NCBI GenBank assembly: GCA_900618425.1
Contig: UZAN01039702.1
Coordinates: 51,007-115,006 of the forward strand
Direction of reading: 5' to 3'
DNA: 64,000 bases
Source: Echinostoma caproni
Lineage: Eukaryota > Platyhelminthes > Trematoda > Plagiorchiida > Echinostomatidae
Both the position numbers and the translations under genes were made by a program. This document shows, piece after piece, positions 37,001 to 48,971 of the stretch. The stretch's first letter is position 1. Every line of letters starts with the position of its first letter. A model generated the notes under the pieces. It saw only the letters and a list, made by a program, of their open reading frames with translations. It ran no database searches and was not told where the DNA came from.

Positions 37001-38214
37001 GCCAACAGGCGTAAACAATCCAGTCAATGTCCGATAATCGCCGTTTCCAAATCACTGACAGATGTTTAACGGAAACGCAATTTGTTTAACTTCTTTCACG
37101 CATTTTAAAATGGAATGGACCCTTGGTAATTTAACATTACGTAATATTGCTTCCGAAAATCAGTTTGATTTGCCATAAGTCATTTCCAGGGTTGTCTGAG
37201 AATGTCATTCAAATCTATTTGTACACGGTTCACGTAGCGGAAATGGAGGTCCTTGTTACTCAATTCAGAGAAGAATATTTGAATCTCCTGAAACTGCTGA
37301 AATGATACATTCCAAAAAATTGATTTATTGGGTCAAATTAATCCTATTCAATCGTCAGCTGCTATTACATCTTCGTAGTACGGTCATTTCGAATTTCCCA
37401 TCCTAATAAACCAATGGTCTAAGGAGTTAACTAGTATTAAGTGACAACTAATTAATAATTGATGATAACAAGATTTTATTTGTCGTAGACATCAAAAATA
37501 TCTCCTTATTTTAAGAAACAAATGCAAGTTGCGCATGATTAACCAAGTGTGCATACCAGTTACATCATAATTGTCAAATTGTGGGAAAATGTTTTGTACA
37601 AACGTCCGCCCATCCGACACAGGTCCATCTTTGGTCGTGCCATGACAAACAATACATCACGAACGAACAGATGACAGAGCTTACCTTCAATCGATGGATT
37701 ACGAAAATAAGTGGGAATATATCCCGCTAGCATATCGGTCTCGGTTACAGTGATTTTTTCCGACCATATTCACTCAACTCATGGGTAAACTATTCATCTG
37801 TTGCACGCAGTATTTGGAAAGTGATTGATCCAAACACATGTTCCAAGTTAATCATTGGGGCAATACAAGCATGGAATAATTGCACCAGTGGTTCACGTCC
37901 AATTGCAGATAATCAATGATATGCACACCGACGGTCGTGCACTTTGACGACAGCAATACTGACATATTTGTGCAAAATTGTGCTCTCCATGTAAACCATA
38001 AACACCAGCAGTAGCGCTCAAATCTGAGTCAATATTTTGAGGTGGAAACTACAAGGCCTTTGCAATCAGTTTGGTGCGAACAATAATTGACCGATTTAAA
38101 ACAGCTATTTGAAGGAAAATTTGGAAAAAATCTCACATGCCATTCACAAAGCAATACAAAGAAAAGATTCACCTACTAAGTTTTCGAAAATTTTCAATCC
38201 GGAAGTAAATAAGG
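34015..38214. other. Gene-free stretch
   Basis: About 4.2 kb of AT-rich sequence. Small frames at 34826-35035 (-), 35512-35700 (+) and 36395-36616 (+) have no recognisable domain. The last is cysteine-containing and ends in TAA at 36616, but without supporting splice sites I leave it uncalled. Confidence 0.45.
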
Positions 38215-38445
38215 GTGCTTCAGGTATTGATCGTTCTCAACATCCTGACTTTCATCAGATTTCTTCCTCCCAACGCTCAGTGTTTTGAGTCTCAATCATG
38301 GGATGAATGCGCTCTTTCCACACACCAGACGCAACACTGGAGAAACGATATTCACTCATGTCTTTGCTTCAATTATACAAATGCCATTAAAATGTACAAT
38401 TTCTCGATTTCAACGACCGCAGCTTGTGCAGCAGATGTAAAATAA
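38215..38445 (+). CDS. Candidate exon: hydrophobic leader plus Cys-rich segment
   Basis: A 76-codon frame ending in TAA begins with a hydrophobic stretch LQVLIVLNILTFIRFL, followed by PPNAQC and then five further cysteines in about 50 residues (WDEC, HSCLC, AAC). That is the look of a signal peptide and small secreted or GPI-type Cys-rich protein. The first in-frame codon is GTG, not ATG, but GCTTCAG just inside the frame could be a splice acceptor, with the start codon on an upstream exon. Length alone is within chance expectation, and I do not recognise a family. Confidence 0.2.
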   Translation: MLQVLIVLNILTFIRFLPPNAQCFESQSWDECALSTHQTQHWRNDIHSCLCFNYTNAIKMYNFSISTTAACAADVK

Positions 38446-41179
38446 CAAAGTCTCAGTAGAAAACGTCACCGGAATTAATTTATACAATAACTTACAGGCA
38501 CGATGTAAGTATTCTACATTTTGTCAATGTTCTATTTGATCTTCTTTGTTTTCGAGCCCTGTAGCCAGTTTTTCTTGACAGGGAAATTGACCAATTAGAC
38601 CGAAAAACAGAATTAGTCACTTTCCTCTAGCCATTACAGTCTTCTGTCAGAGTATCCCTGATTCCAGCTCATGGCTACTAACATGCACATATGAGACTGG
38701 GAGCTAAAATGTACATCCAAAAAAATAATTATGTTGCACGAGGTTGATCAATACCTGTAGATGCATTTACTGCCACATTAATCTTTCAAAGCAAATATTC
38801 TTCTTCACCTTTTCATTGCGGTTAAGAAACAGGGATGATACAGTTTCACTGAATCAAACACAGAATGTTGGCACCTCACTTTGCGGTTCGAATGTATATT
38901 ATGCACTCGGATGCGCCTGAAATTTGAGACTGATTATTCTTCCTTTGGGTTGGACTAAGATTTACCTACGAGTGCAGCAACTGGTTACCGGTTTTACTGA
39001 AATGTCGTTGGTCTCCTTTTAAAATCCGGTTTTATTATGCACAAGAAGGAACGGTCAGCATTTTCTAAATTGATTATTCACAGAAGTCAAAGCATCACAG
39101 TGTAATTTAAATAGTTTCAATAAATATAATCTTATATAAACGAAAGTTATGGTTCACATCATTTTAACATAAAACAGATTGTTTTATTCTGAAGCTGTGC
39201 TAAGCAAAATGTTCACTAATCAAGTATGTCAATAAAAGGTGGGTTTCATTTTCATTGCTGGTCATGCCAACAAGTGGAGTTGAAAATCGAAAATATTTCT
39301 TGTCCGGTTGTGGGTATTCTTTGCCGAAGATAAAAAACCTAAAAGTACAGAAATCATAATTTTGTGGCTGTGTCTATCGTCTGATTCTATTTGCAATTTC
39401 ATTTTTCCTATACACGTTCCAAAGACTCTAATGAATACTGTTTTTCGAAACGTTTATTTACTGATTGTACAACATGAATAAAGATGTAAGAAACATCACT
39501 TATTATGATTCATCTACACTTATTTTGTTTCACATGCATATACCGTGATTGAAATAGTTTTCGAGAGAGCAAGAAAATACGGAATGCGTATAGGACCAAA
39601 TTTGGGTTTGACCAAGGTCTCGTGAACGGGGGCATAGACAGAGATAACAGTAGTCACCAACCCGGAGATGTACTGACTAACTATGCTCTTTGTTTTCACA
39701 CTTTATGTTGAAGGACTAGTGCCACGCTCGAGAATAATTTGAGATGAATAGTTTGGAATATTATATCTATTTTGTATTACTTTTATTCGTCCAGGAGGTA
39801 GAAAAAACATGGTTTCTGCACTCTGTGAAAGAACTTCCAAACTAGCTAGATGTGAAGTGCTGCTAAAATAGACCAGATGAAGCCAAAATGTATTCCAAAC
39901 TCTTTAGTGATTCACTCATGATAAAAAGGGCTATATAAAAGGGAAAAGTAATAATCTTTTCTGGTGTGTTGCGTTCGAGTTCTCTTAGACAAACCAATCA
40001 ATTAATTCTTGCCATTTATACTGGTTGTTGGTTTCTGCTTAAGATTAGCAAAACCCGCGTTTATATGTTTCGGTCTAATAAAAAATTTCGCTGTCATTTA
40101 GATTGACCAAACCTTGCTTTTTTGTGTTCGGATCTATCCTCTTACTGAAAACTTCTCCTTGTCCGTATTTCCTCAGCGCATTGTTTTCATTGAATTCTAT
40201 ATATTTATTTGATTACACTCGACGGTAATTAATGAAAGAAACGAATCCCTTTCCTTAATGAAGTTTGTCTGTTAATTATTCCGGATTACCAAAGTATTTC
40301 GCCGTAGATGAGAAAGTTTGTTTTCAGATCTTCAGTTGGTCTTGACACCGTTGCATAGTCTTACTCCGGTAATCCTGAACACGAATGCCCATTATCACTG
40401 AACAAAGAGTTATAAAGTTGATTAGCTTTCTATGTACATTTTAATAATTGATCCTCATTATTAATATAAAAGCAAAATAAAATTGTTCGCTTCAGCACGT
40501 ATGGTGTATTGTGTCGGCCATACACAGTATTCATGATCTCATGGGCGTTGACGATGCCTTTCACTTGGAATAAACAACTGTTGTTATGCTTAATGAGCAC
40601 CAGAGTTGTCTTTAATATATAGCATATAACATAAAACAGTGCATAACAGTCAATGAGGTCAGTGTCGATAGAACATACTTATTTTTACCCTGCAAAAATG
40701 GATTGCTTCGCATGAGAAGGCGTCAGACGTATTACCCATATGTCAAACCAGATATCTGCTTTGAATTTCCTTCAGAGTAGCTTCCATGCCTTGTTTTTCG
40801 AAGCCTATAGAGTGGAATCTTTAAAACAAGAAATATTTTGAAGTTTATCTGTTGATTAGTGTCGTTCAGTATGATGGTCAAGACCACAGTTTTAACTCAT
40901 TTTACGTTGAGTCAACACGGTTCCTAATAACGTTTAATATTCTCCAAATAGTCCCATAGAGCAAATTTCAAACAAAACAACAGAAAATCGAAGAAGCTCA
41001 TTTTCAGAGATTCGTATTCATGCTAATTCATCTAAATATATGTTAATACTTAGGAAGTTAAAAAATAGCGGAGTACTAGAAACGATTTCATCATGAAACC
41101 GGAAATTGGGATCAACAGGATCACTTATTTGTTTGTCAACTTATCCGATCATTGAGATGAGACATGATACTGTCTTAGG
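38446..41179. other. Gene-free stretch
   Basis: No open frame above about 60 codons, no RNA gene and no transposon protein were seen. Composition is strongly AT-rich throughout. Confidence 0.5.
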
Positions 41180-41445
41180 GGGTTGGCCGGGGAAGCTTTA
41201 TCGCTTGCACAAATTGTTCCTTGCCCACAGAGAACGGTTGTGCAGACGAATGCCCTCCGCTTCTGCTGTGGCCAGCATCCGACAGAGAACATGCCCCGAT
41301 AATCAACCACGTACTTTATGCGGAGGTCGGAAAGTCTCGGACACGTACGCAGTGTGATTGGTTTCAGGGAGGTGTGAAACCACTGCACTGGAGAGTGATT
41401 GTTACTCACACCCAAGCCAATCGTGTGTTTGAGACTAAAGGACAA
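41180..41445 (-). mobile_element. Penelope-like GIY-YIG endonuclease end, inverted copy
   Basis: On the minus strand the frame reads SLSSAVVSHLPETNHTAYVS, ETFRPPHKVRG, a TGA stop at 41305-41303, then LSGHVLCRMLATAEAEGIRL and HNRSLWARNNL. This is the second half of the Penelope-like GIY-YIG nuclease. The plus-strand copy at 41.5-41.76 kb is its inverted homologue, with the stop at the same codon. The two face each other head to head across about 60 bp of unrelated or highly decayed sequence. The RT is absent. Confidence 0.75.
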
Positions 41446-41507
41446 AGTTTCAGCCTCTGTGGTCTCATTCTCTGCATACGCGTTTACTTGTTCCTATGGA
41501 ACAAAAG

Positions 41508-41765
41508 ATTCGTGAGCACCAAGCTGAGTGACTGAATGCCGGAACGAGTAATTCATTCGCAAATATAGTGGTTTCACACCCGGCAGAAACCAGTCACACT
41601 GTGGAAGTGTCCGAGGCTTTCCGACCCTTGTATAAAGTTCGTGGCTGATTATCGAGGCATATTCGCTGTCGGATGCTGGCCTCAGCAGAAGCGGTTGGCA
41701 TTCGTCTGCACAAACCCTCTCTGTGGGCCCAGAAACCATTTGTGCAAGCGCTAAAGCCGTCCAAT
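41508..41765 (+). mobile_element. Penelope-like GIY-YIG endonuclease end
   Basis: Plus-strand frame: REHQAE, a TGA, LNAGTSNSFANIVVSHPAET, SHTVEVSEAFRPLYKVRG, a TGA at 41646-41648, LSRHIRCRMLASAEAVGIRL, HKPSLWAQKPFVQALKPS. The REH helix, the SHTV...AFRPLY segment and the AEAVGIRLHKPSL end are characteristic of the Penelope-like nuclease. It is better preserved than its inverted partner. The shared TGA shows descent from a common, already interrupted copy or very similar decay. Confidence 0.8.
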
Positions 41766-42383
41766 ATCTTAGCCTCGGTCTTTCTGCAGTGAAAACCCGT
41801 TTGATTTCGAAATATGGTGGCGCGATCTATAACACTGCTCAGAGTGTTTGAACACAGGGTTCAAGTGCAGAACGCAAAGCAGATATATACTCTCAGCTGT
41901 GTACAGTTCAATCAGTTATATCAACCGCCCGGATATCAGCCGCTATCGCGTTGTAGTAAAATGCTTAGATGTTCTGATTGAATTTATCCTCGTCCAATAG
42001 TCTGAGAACAGTCATTGATTTGTTTCTTTTTCCAGTATACCAAAAAAGTTGAATATGTATACGTATGTGATATAAGTGAAACNAACCAATAGCTAACTAC
42101 ACGAACACAAAATCCTTGAAATGTCTGACTGTATTGACTAGGGAAACACTCAACCGGACAAAGTTTAACAAAAGCTACTCTTTCAGTTAGCGGTTTTGCT
42201 ATGTTTTAGACCTACTCTGCTTGATTTATATTTTTAATTGTTCGTAGTCACTCTTTTTCGAGGTAGATAATGAAAGGTTCAAAGAAAACCTCTACAGCTT
42301 GACAAAAATTTGAGGGTACAAGGTTTGCTAGGATCAAATAAAATAAGGAAAAAATTTGTCATAGTTTTTATTCATGAGTAAAC
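41766..42383. other. Gene-free stretch, partly GC-richer
   Basis: Up to about 41.96 kb the composition stays close to that of the preceding Penelope fragment and may be its 3' untranslated part. One N is at 42083. No gene or RNA seen. Confidence 0.35.
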
Positions 42384-42416
42384 AAGAATAAAACCAATAN
42401 AAGAATAAAACCAATA
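42384..42416. repeat. 16-bp direct repeat flanking an N
   Basis: AAGAATAAAACCAATA occurs at 42384-42399 and 42401-42416 with a single N at 42400 between the copies. This is the typical trace of two contig or read ends joined without merging their overlap, rather than a biological tandem repeat. Confidence 0.85.
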
Positions 42417-45400
42417 ACTTGAACCACTTGTGGTTTTTTTATAAGGAAATGTATTAAAATCACAAACAGATACTGTAGTCCGTCCAAAAAGGAACTGTAT
42501 CGGGGAGGAATTAGTTATATATATATCCACTTGGGCATACATTGTTGGGAACAGGTTTTATTTTTCAAATGAGCCACAACGTTGTTACTGAATAAAAGTT
42601 GAAGCACTCAATTTTTAACGTTGGTTTCATCTAAAAACCGACAAAGGATTGAACAACATACACGCAAAATACTGCAAAACATTACCATCGAAAGTCCTTA
42701 TTTGGGACTTTGTATTCATTTGCCGGTGGAATTTGAGCAGATTGCATACGAGAAACTGAAAAGGATGTGCATATTTTACGCAAAGCCTGTTTTGGCTAGC
42801 AGGCATTTTGCCAACAATAAATTTGATGCCTTTTTTACGCTTTTGTGTCTCCACGTGGAATACAAGAAGCAACTTAGAAGAATGGATTCAGTACGAATTG
42901 GAAATTATTTGACCGACTGAAAGGGACAACATCACTGACCTTTTGTTCACCGCAATGGTTTTCGATCAATGCAAAAAGCGTTACTTTAACTTGTGCGACA
43001 ATCATTTATCTGAATACAGACGAGCGCCTGTTCGTGCCAAACATTGTGATTTATTGCTTTTACACGTTGTTCTCTTGCTGCTTTCCGTTGTTTTGTTTTC
43101 CCGCTCAGAACAGTGGTATTAAGCTGGATTATCGGGTACGTACAGTCCACATGGTAATGCGGAGTCTGATGTTCCCAAATACTTCACTTATTAATTTCCA
43201 GTCCGTCAGTCGTGATCATCAACCTCTATTCACTTGGTCTCTTCTTACGTTTGAACATGATCGCGTGTATTTCGGTCAAAGGCTATACACAAATTAGTCT
43301 GAATAAAAGCGTCAGAGTAAGCGAGTGCAATTCACAGTGGCACGGGCTACATGATTTCTTGATTCAAGATGTGAGAACCGAGAGTGACCAATGTATGTAT
43401 GCCCGATTAATTATCTATTAGCAACAATTCGAAAAGGAGAGAGAAAGAGAACAGTTAATTGCACTCTATTCTGACTGTGTGACTTGGATCGGTCCGACTG
43501 GAAACCGATACAGAACATCTCACACTAAAGATTTTATGAAACTCGATCGGGTGCCAGTTAGCTATTTTCTAGATTTGGAAAGGTTAAACTTCGAAACAGG
43601 CATCGAGCGTTTCCCTGGATAGAATACATTTTTAAGCGTATCGTCTTGGTTTTGTTTGTAAAACCAGTGACGCGGTGCTATTCTGCATCCGTAATCGTTA
43701 CTATCTTTTGGGTGACTAGTTTGACCGAAAAATAAACAACGGATTGCAGTTAAACCAAAAATGAGAGAGTGTACCGCGGCACAAAGTAAATAATACGGAA
43801 TTGACGGAAACTATAGATGTAGGAAAATCGGAGTAGGGGGAGGAAGTTGCAGTAGCGTCATTGTTTACGACCCATGAACGTATCAGGTTCATTCGTTCAC
43901 TTTGATATATGTGCCGAGAAATGGTATAGGGTAGAGTAAAAGGTACATTAAAAACCTCTTTGTGATTTATAGAACACAGGGCACTGTGTCGTATAAGAAT
44001 TGCATCACGGGTAGTGCATGAGGCTGAGAATATGTAGCAGAATGATACTAAATTTTGCTTTGTAAAATCCTTATTTTCTCTGCTTCCAAATGCTCAAATT
44101 ATAGCCCCAACTTTTATGTACTAATAAAACCCTCACGGTGCAATTTACAACAATAATATACACCAGATAAACGCTGGTTATTTAAAACTCCGTACAACTA
44201 ATTTGGTTGGTGACAAACTGCCTGTTAATAAGACTTCACAGCAAGGTACGGATAACTTATACCTATTGATAAAAAGGAGAGGTGCATAAACAAAAAACTT
44301 TTGATGCGCCTATCAAATAAACCAAAGATAACGTGTAACAATGATGTGGCTGGTGTGCCAAAAACTTTCAACACGTTGTTAGGGGTAAAAGCGTTGTAAA
44401 TGAATCGTAAGTGACAATTGGAACATTCCTAAAAAATAGGAAGCGGTGCGACCAAAAACATTAACCTCACTTCAAGAAAATCTGTTCTGAATACCGGCGA
44501 GTGAAAGAGAGATGTTAAATAAAATATGCTTTTGCACTTGTAGGACAAAAAGTTTAAAGTACAGAAAAGGCCAAGTTGTTCAGTGAAACTATATTGAAAT
44601 AGGGTTTGCAAAACAAAAAATCTTCATTCCGAGTTAATGGTGTTGAGTTTGTGTACCCGGTGACCAGATGATGATTATATCTATGTAATTCTTTAGAATG
44701 GTTTATTTTTTCTGGAGCAGTACCAGTTTCGTTTAGTTGGAAATACTGCGGTGCTTCCCATGAAATTCTCTAAAGGAGTTTGAAAATGATTTATTTGTTG
44801 CTTATTTGGGATTTAGTGAAAAGGAGTTTTTCAGAGGAAACTTTGAGTCTATCCTATACATCAGTAATTTCGTTAGTTAACCTCTTAGCAGCTTACACCT
44901 CCTCCGTTGTAAACCTTGCACCGGTGCTCTCCGTTTCCTAGTCCCTAAATCCTCTAAGCGACCAGGGCAATCGAGCAGAATGCTTAAACTGTGAGAGAAA
45001 CACTTTATTGGTTGTACCGTTGAAGGTTTACAGACATTATTTTGCTCCACGTGCCTAATACGACTCTTGGGTAAGTCGTTTGAACACGAGACCTTCCAGT
45101 AAATCCAATCAATATCCAATCAATATGATCATGAAAAACCAGTAATAGCGGATATTGAGGTATACTGCGCACACGGAATGTGTCGTCTTGGGCTTTCAGC
45201 TGTTTAGGACTTGCACTGATATTTGACAATTGTACTGCTGGGCGTAACTCTAAATGCACGCTCATTGTTTGATGTCACAGGTGACAAGGCTGTTAGGTGC
45301 TCTTAACCAAATCCGCTTTGCACTAAAGGGATACAATGCGCAAGCGACTATACGCAGCGGTGGAAGGACCAGTGCAAAAACATTCGGCATGTGTGGCAAG

Positions 45401-48400
45401 AAACTGAACTATTAGTAAGTAGAACAATACAATTTATATAGATAGAATCACATCCCGATTTCATGCCAGGAGGAAACAAGTCCACTTGGGATTGTGAAGT
45501 GAGTTAGTATCAAACCGAGCTCAGAGAGAATTCTCGGATTCCGGATTTCAATGGTTTTATGGATGTCGAGGTGAGATCCGTAGGAGTGGTCTCAAAGGAC
45601 ACTAGAATTACGTACAGATAATTGGCGTGTCATTTTAAGAGTGAAGAAGATTAAAACAAATAAGTTGATAAATCATAATATCGTAAGCATCGGTTGACTG
45701 ATTTAAATACAACGATTCCATTATCTGGTTTAGTAATTTTCTGAATCCTCAAAAATTTCCATCGAGAGCTGTCAGTTTTGCTTGCAGTGAATTTCAACAT
45801 TGTAGAAAGATTCTGACCTTAAGCAAATTTTAAACTGCAATTCAAACGAGGTACATTTTATAGCCGATGGAAAATATATTAGGTTTCGAAAGTCACTCTA
45901 TGTATCGGTTTTCGAAGAGTATGGGTTCTGCTTGCAGGTAGTAATTTCTTCGGAGGAAATCCTAGTTCATTTTCCCCGCTAACCAAAATAACTCAGTGGG
46001 ATAGAACATTGCCGTGCCGAATGCGGGTGCAGAGGATTTATGTGTCAAGAAGTAACAGACGTTGAAATTATTTGCAAATTACAAACTCAAAAAGTATGAA
46101 TAAAGCCAGTAAGGGGATACCTATCCTATGCGGTAGTCATTGTTGGGCTATTCGCCTTCAAATTTCGGTGAACTAAAAAGCATATTTAAGGCCTAACCAT
46201 AAGATTTTACAAATAATTGAAACAACCCGCAACTGGCAGTTTAGAGAGGAACAACGATGAAAGTTACGAAACGCAAATGAAAATGGAAAAATAAAGGTCG
46301 TTTCAGGCGAGTTTACAGTAACGTTACGCAAACTGGGTATTGTTGACGTTGTTGAGTAAGGTGTTCCACAAAGAGTAATAAAGAAACAAAGATAAACAGA
46401 TAGACGGGGTGCATCTTGAAGTTGCTTGGAACTAAATGAATAAACTTATAAGTATAATTGAACTTTCAACAACAAAAGCTGAAACGTAAGTGTCACTAGG
46501 ATCAGGTAAGGCGTGGCTATTATCTGTTAGAAGGCATCAAACCGGGACGAAGTTTACGATACTAATCCCCAAATGATTACAAGGCAATAATAAAGAAATA
46601 ACCAAGTGAACGATACCAAAATACCCTCTTCGATGATTTCTCTTCACTTAACCATAAGAACAAACAAACTATTGGATGAACGCAGAACGGTAAATATTGC
46701 GATCAAAGCAGACTATTGTTGAAGTTGTTTTGCTGTCACTTAAAAAAGGTGATACATAAAGTTGTGTCATTCAAGGGAGTTTCTTTCATTTCACTGAATC
46801 TAACATATTCCTTCAGAATGTTTTAGTTTAACAGGCTTGATAATTACAATTATAAATAGGGACATTTGTTTCGTTTTTGTTGGGGAAGAGGACAGATACT
46901 AATCGTGGAACCCAATGTTGTGGTATGTTTATTTCAGATTTTTATCTTTTATGTATCTTAAGCCAATCGGTTCATTAAAACCACAGTATTTTGGCGAGCG
47001 AGTTTGTTCACAATTTTCAGTGTACCTGTGCTAATATATGCATGATAATAACTGAAAGGAAGTCGGGTAAGTTACAGTTGAGAAGAACGCAACAATGAAA
47101 TACCTACCAAAGACGATACATTTGCAATATATCATAAATAAGAAGCCTAGCAGGAACCTTTTTACCGAGGCAATAACATTTTCATCATCATTTGACTCCA
47201 TTTGCTAAATTGGTGATAAAAGGCAGAGACGAACTCCTACATTAATCATTTAAGTTGAATAAGTTGCACTAAACTTCTGGTCGATCGTATAACACAGAAT
47301 CACTCATGTACTCGGCAATTAAAATTCGAGACTCTTCCCTTACAGTCTATACATTTACATGGACTAAATTCAGCTTGTCGTTTAAATCTCGGTCAATCTC
47401 ACAAAATCACTGTAGTTGTTGAAGCATTATGAAAGCATGTTTGCGACGAGATATTCACGTGTGGTCTCCACGCGAAATTCAATTCTTTTAACTGATTCAC
47501 CAACAGGTTTGAATGTCTGACTCTTGAATGCATTCTCTGCGGGAAACGCACCTAATACAGTATCACTATTTTGATTTTATTAACAAATGAGATTATTAAA
47601 AAATAGATACGATCATTTCAACTTCGTGGTAGAGGATGACAACTAAGAAAAAGTGGCAAACGGATGTGTCGATGCTCAAACAATTTTCAACTGTTCGACT
47701 ATGGTACAAGAATTTAAAATTACACAAGATAAACAGATTAGTGTGCCAAAATGAACGATTTCATAATCGATAAAGAAGACTTGCATTGATCAAATATGGG
47801 ATAAAAGTTGAATATAAACAGGAACATCAAAACAGAATACGGATTAGTTTTTATGCATTAATGAACAACAAAAGACTATTTCCGGCACACTGATCAAAGT
47901 GCACTGTCTCACCAAGGATTTATCGAACTATGAACAGATTGATTTTGGTTTTGTTTTTAGGGAAAAAGAAAATTTAATTTGATTCAAAAATTAAGAGCAA
48001 CCCTAATCAGACAGTAATATTTGACCATGTTCTTTTATGGGACTGAGTGAAATCACTAAATGTGGAACCATCTTAAAGTGACAATATGCAAAATAAAAAT
48101 TCACAAGAGAAACTTATTTATTTTAGTTCCTGCTACCGAAATTCATTTTCAGATAATCAGGAAAGAATAACACAGAGGACTTCTCATGCATCTTTGAACA
48201 GATATAATTGTGATTACTTGTTAGGCAATCGTATATACACTCGTAGAATACCCGTAACTTCGAACTTTATGTGGATCAGACCTTTCAAGCAAATACCATA
48301 ACATATCCATATTGACTTAAACGTCGTATGCAGTGTGGCATGCAAGCGTTGTTTATCTTGAAAAAAAACCTATCATATCTGACAGACTTCGCACATAATG

Positions 48401-48653
48401 ATACCGATACAAGGGAACACTTCTCACAAACACAACGTACAAGACTTTGAATCATGGTGTTGGATAAGTTAGCCGATTATTGATTGATCGAAAAAGAGAG
48501 GAAAATCCTTTCTGAAATACAAAATGGAAACACATTCTGATTGGGAAACGTCCCATTGTTTTGTCTAGGATAAATCGCTAGCCGTTAACTCTCGTATTGA
48601 AAATGGAAACTCTAACCCCGAAGTGACAAATATAGACGGGCAATACCCCCTAT
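42417..48653. other. Long gene-free stretch
   Basis: About 6.2 kb without a supported gene. A 99-codon plus-strand frame (42621-42920) has a TTG start and no recognisable domain. Frames at 43.03-43.42 kb overlap in two registers. At 44.88-45.27 kb the minus strand is GC-richer and has overlapping frames, perhaps an old repeat, and an 11-bp unit CCAATCAATAT is repeated in tandem at 45105-45126. From 45.3 to 48.6 kb almost no frame exceeds 70 codons. Confidence 0.45.
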
Positions 48654-48971
48654 TGTAAATGTACTAAATCCTTTGACTGGCAGAGGCAGCAGACTTTCGG
48701 CATGGTTCCATCAAGTGGGAGCTCGTTACTTCCTCACATATGAGGTACAGGGACACAATTACAACACATTGATAACGAATCAGAGCAAGAAACATCTGTG
48801 CAGTGCTATTTGTCGGACAGCACATTGAATCCCCTGCCTCACATGAAATACATTCAACAGTTTAGGAATAAACACGTAGTCAAGGAGTGAGGCTTACACC
48901 CAAATTTATTTCGGGCAACCAATGGAGTTGCGTAACGGAAAGGAATCAACAAATTGGTGTCACAAGTGGAG
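48654..48971 (+). mobile_element. Possible solo LTR plus primer-binding site
   Basis: The segment 48654-48951 begins TGTAAATG and ends TCAACA, consistent with TG...CA ends of a retroviral-type LTR, is less AT-rich than its flanks and contains AATAAA at 48867-48872. Three bases further lies TGGTGTCACAAGTGGAG (48955-48971), which starts with TGG like a tRNA primer-binding site and resembles the complement of the 3' end of a Leu tRNA (TGGTGTCAGAAGTGG type). No gag or pol follows and I found no second LTR in the window. The 5' edge is uncertain. If correct it is a remnant of a Ty3/Gypsy- or BEL-like element. Confidence 0.4.

Noticed and set aside
42621..42920. 99-codon plus-strand frame with reasonable composition
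   Set aside because: TTG start, opposite strand also open, no recognisable family; length not significant.
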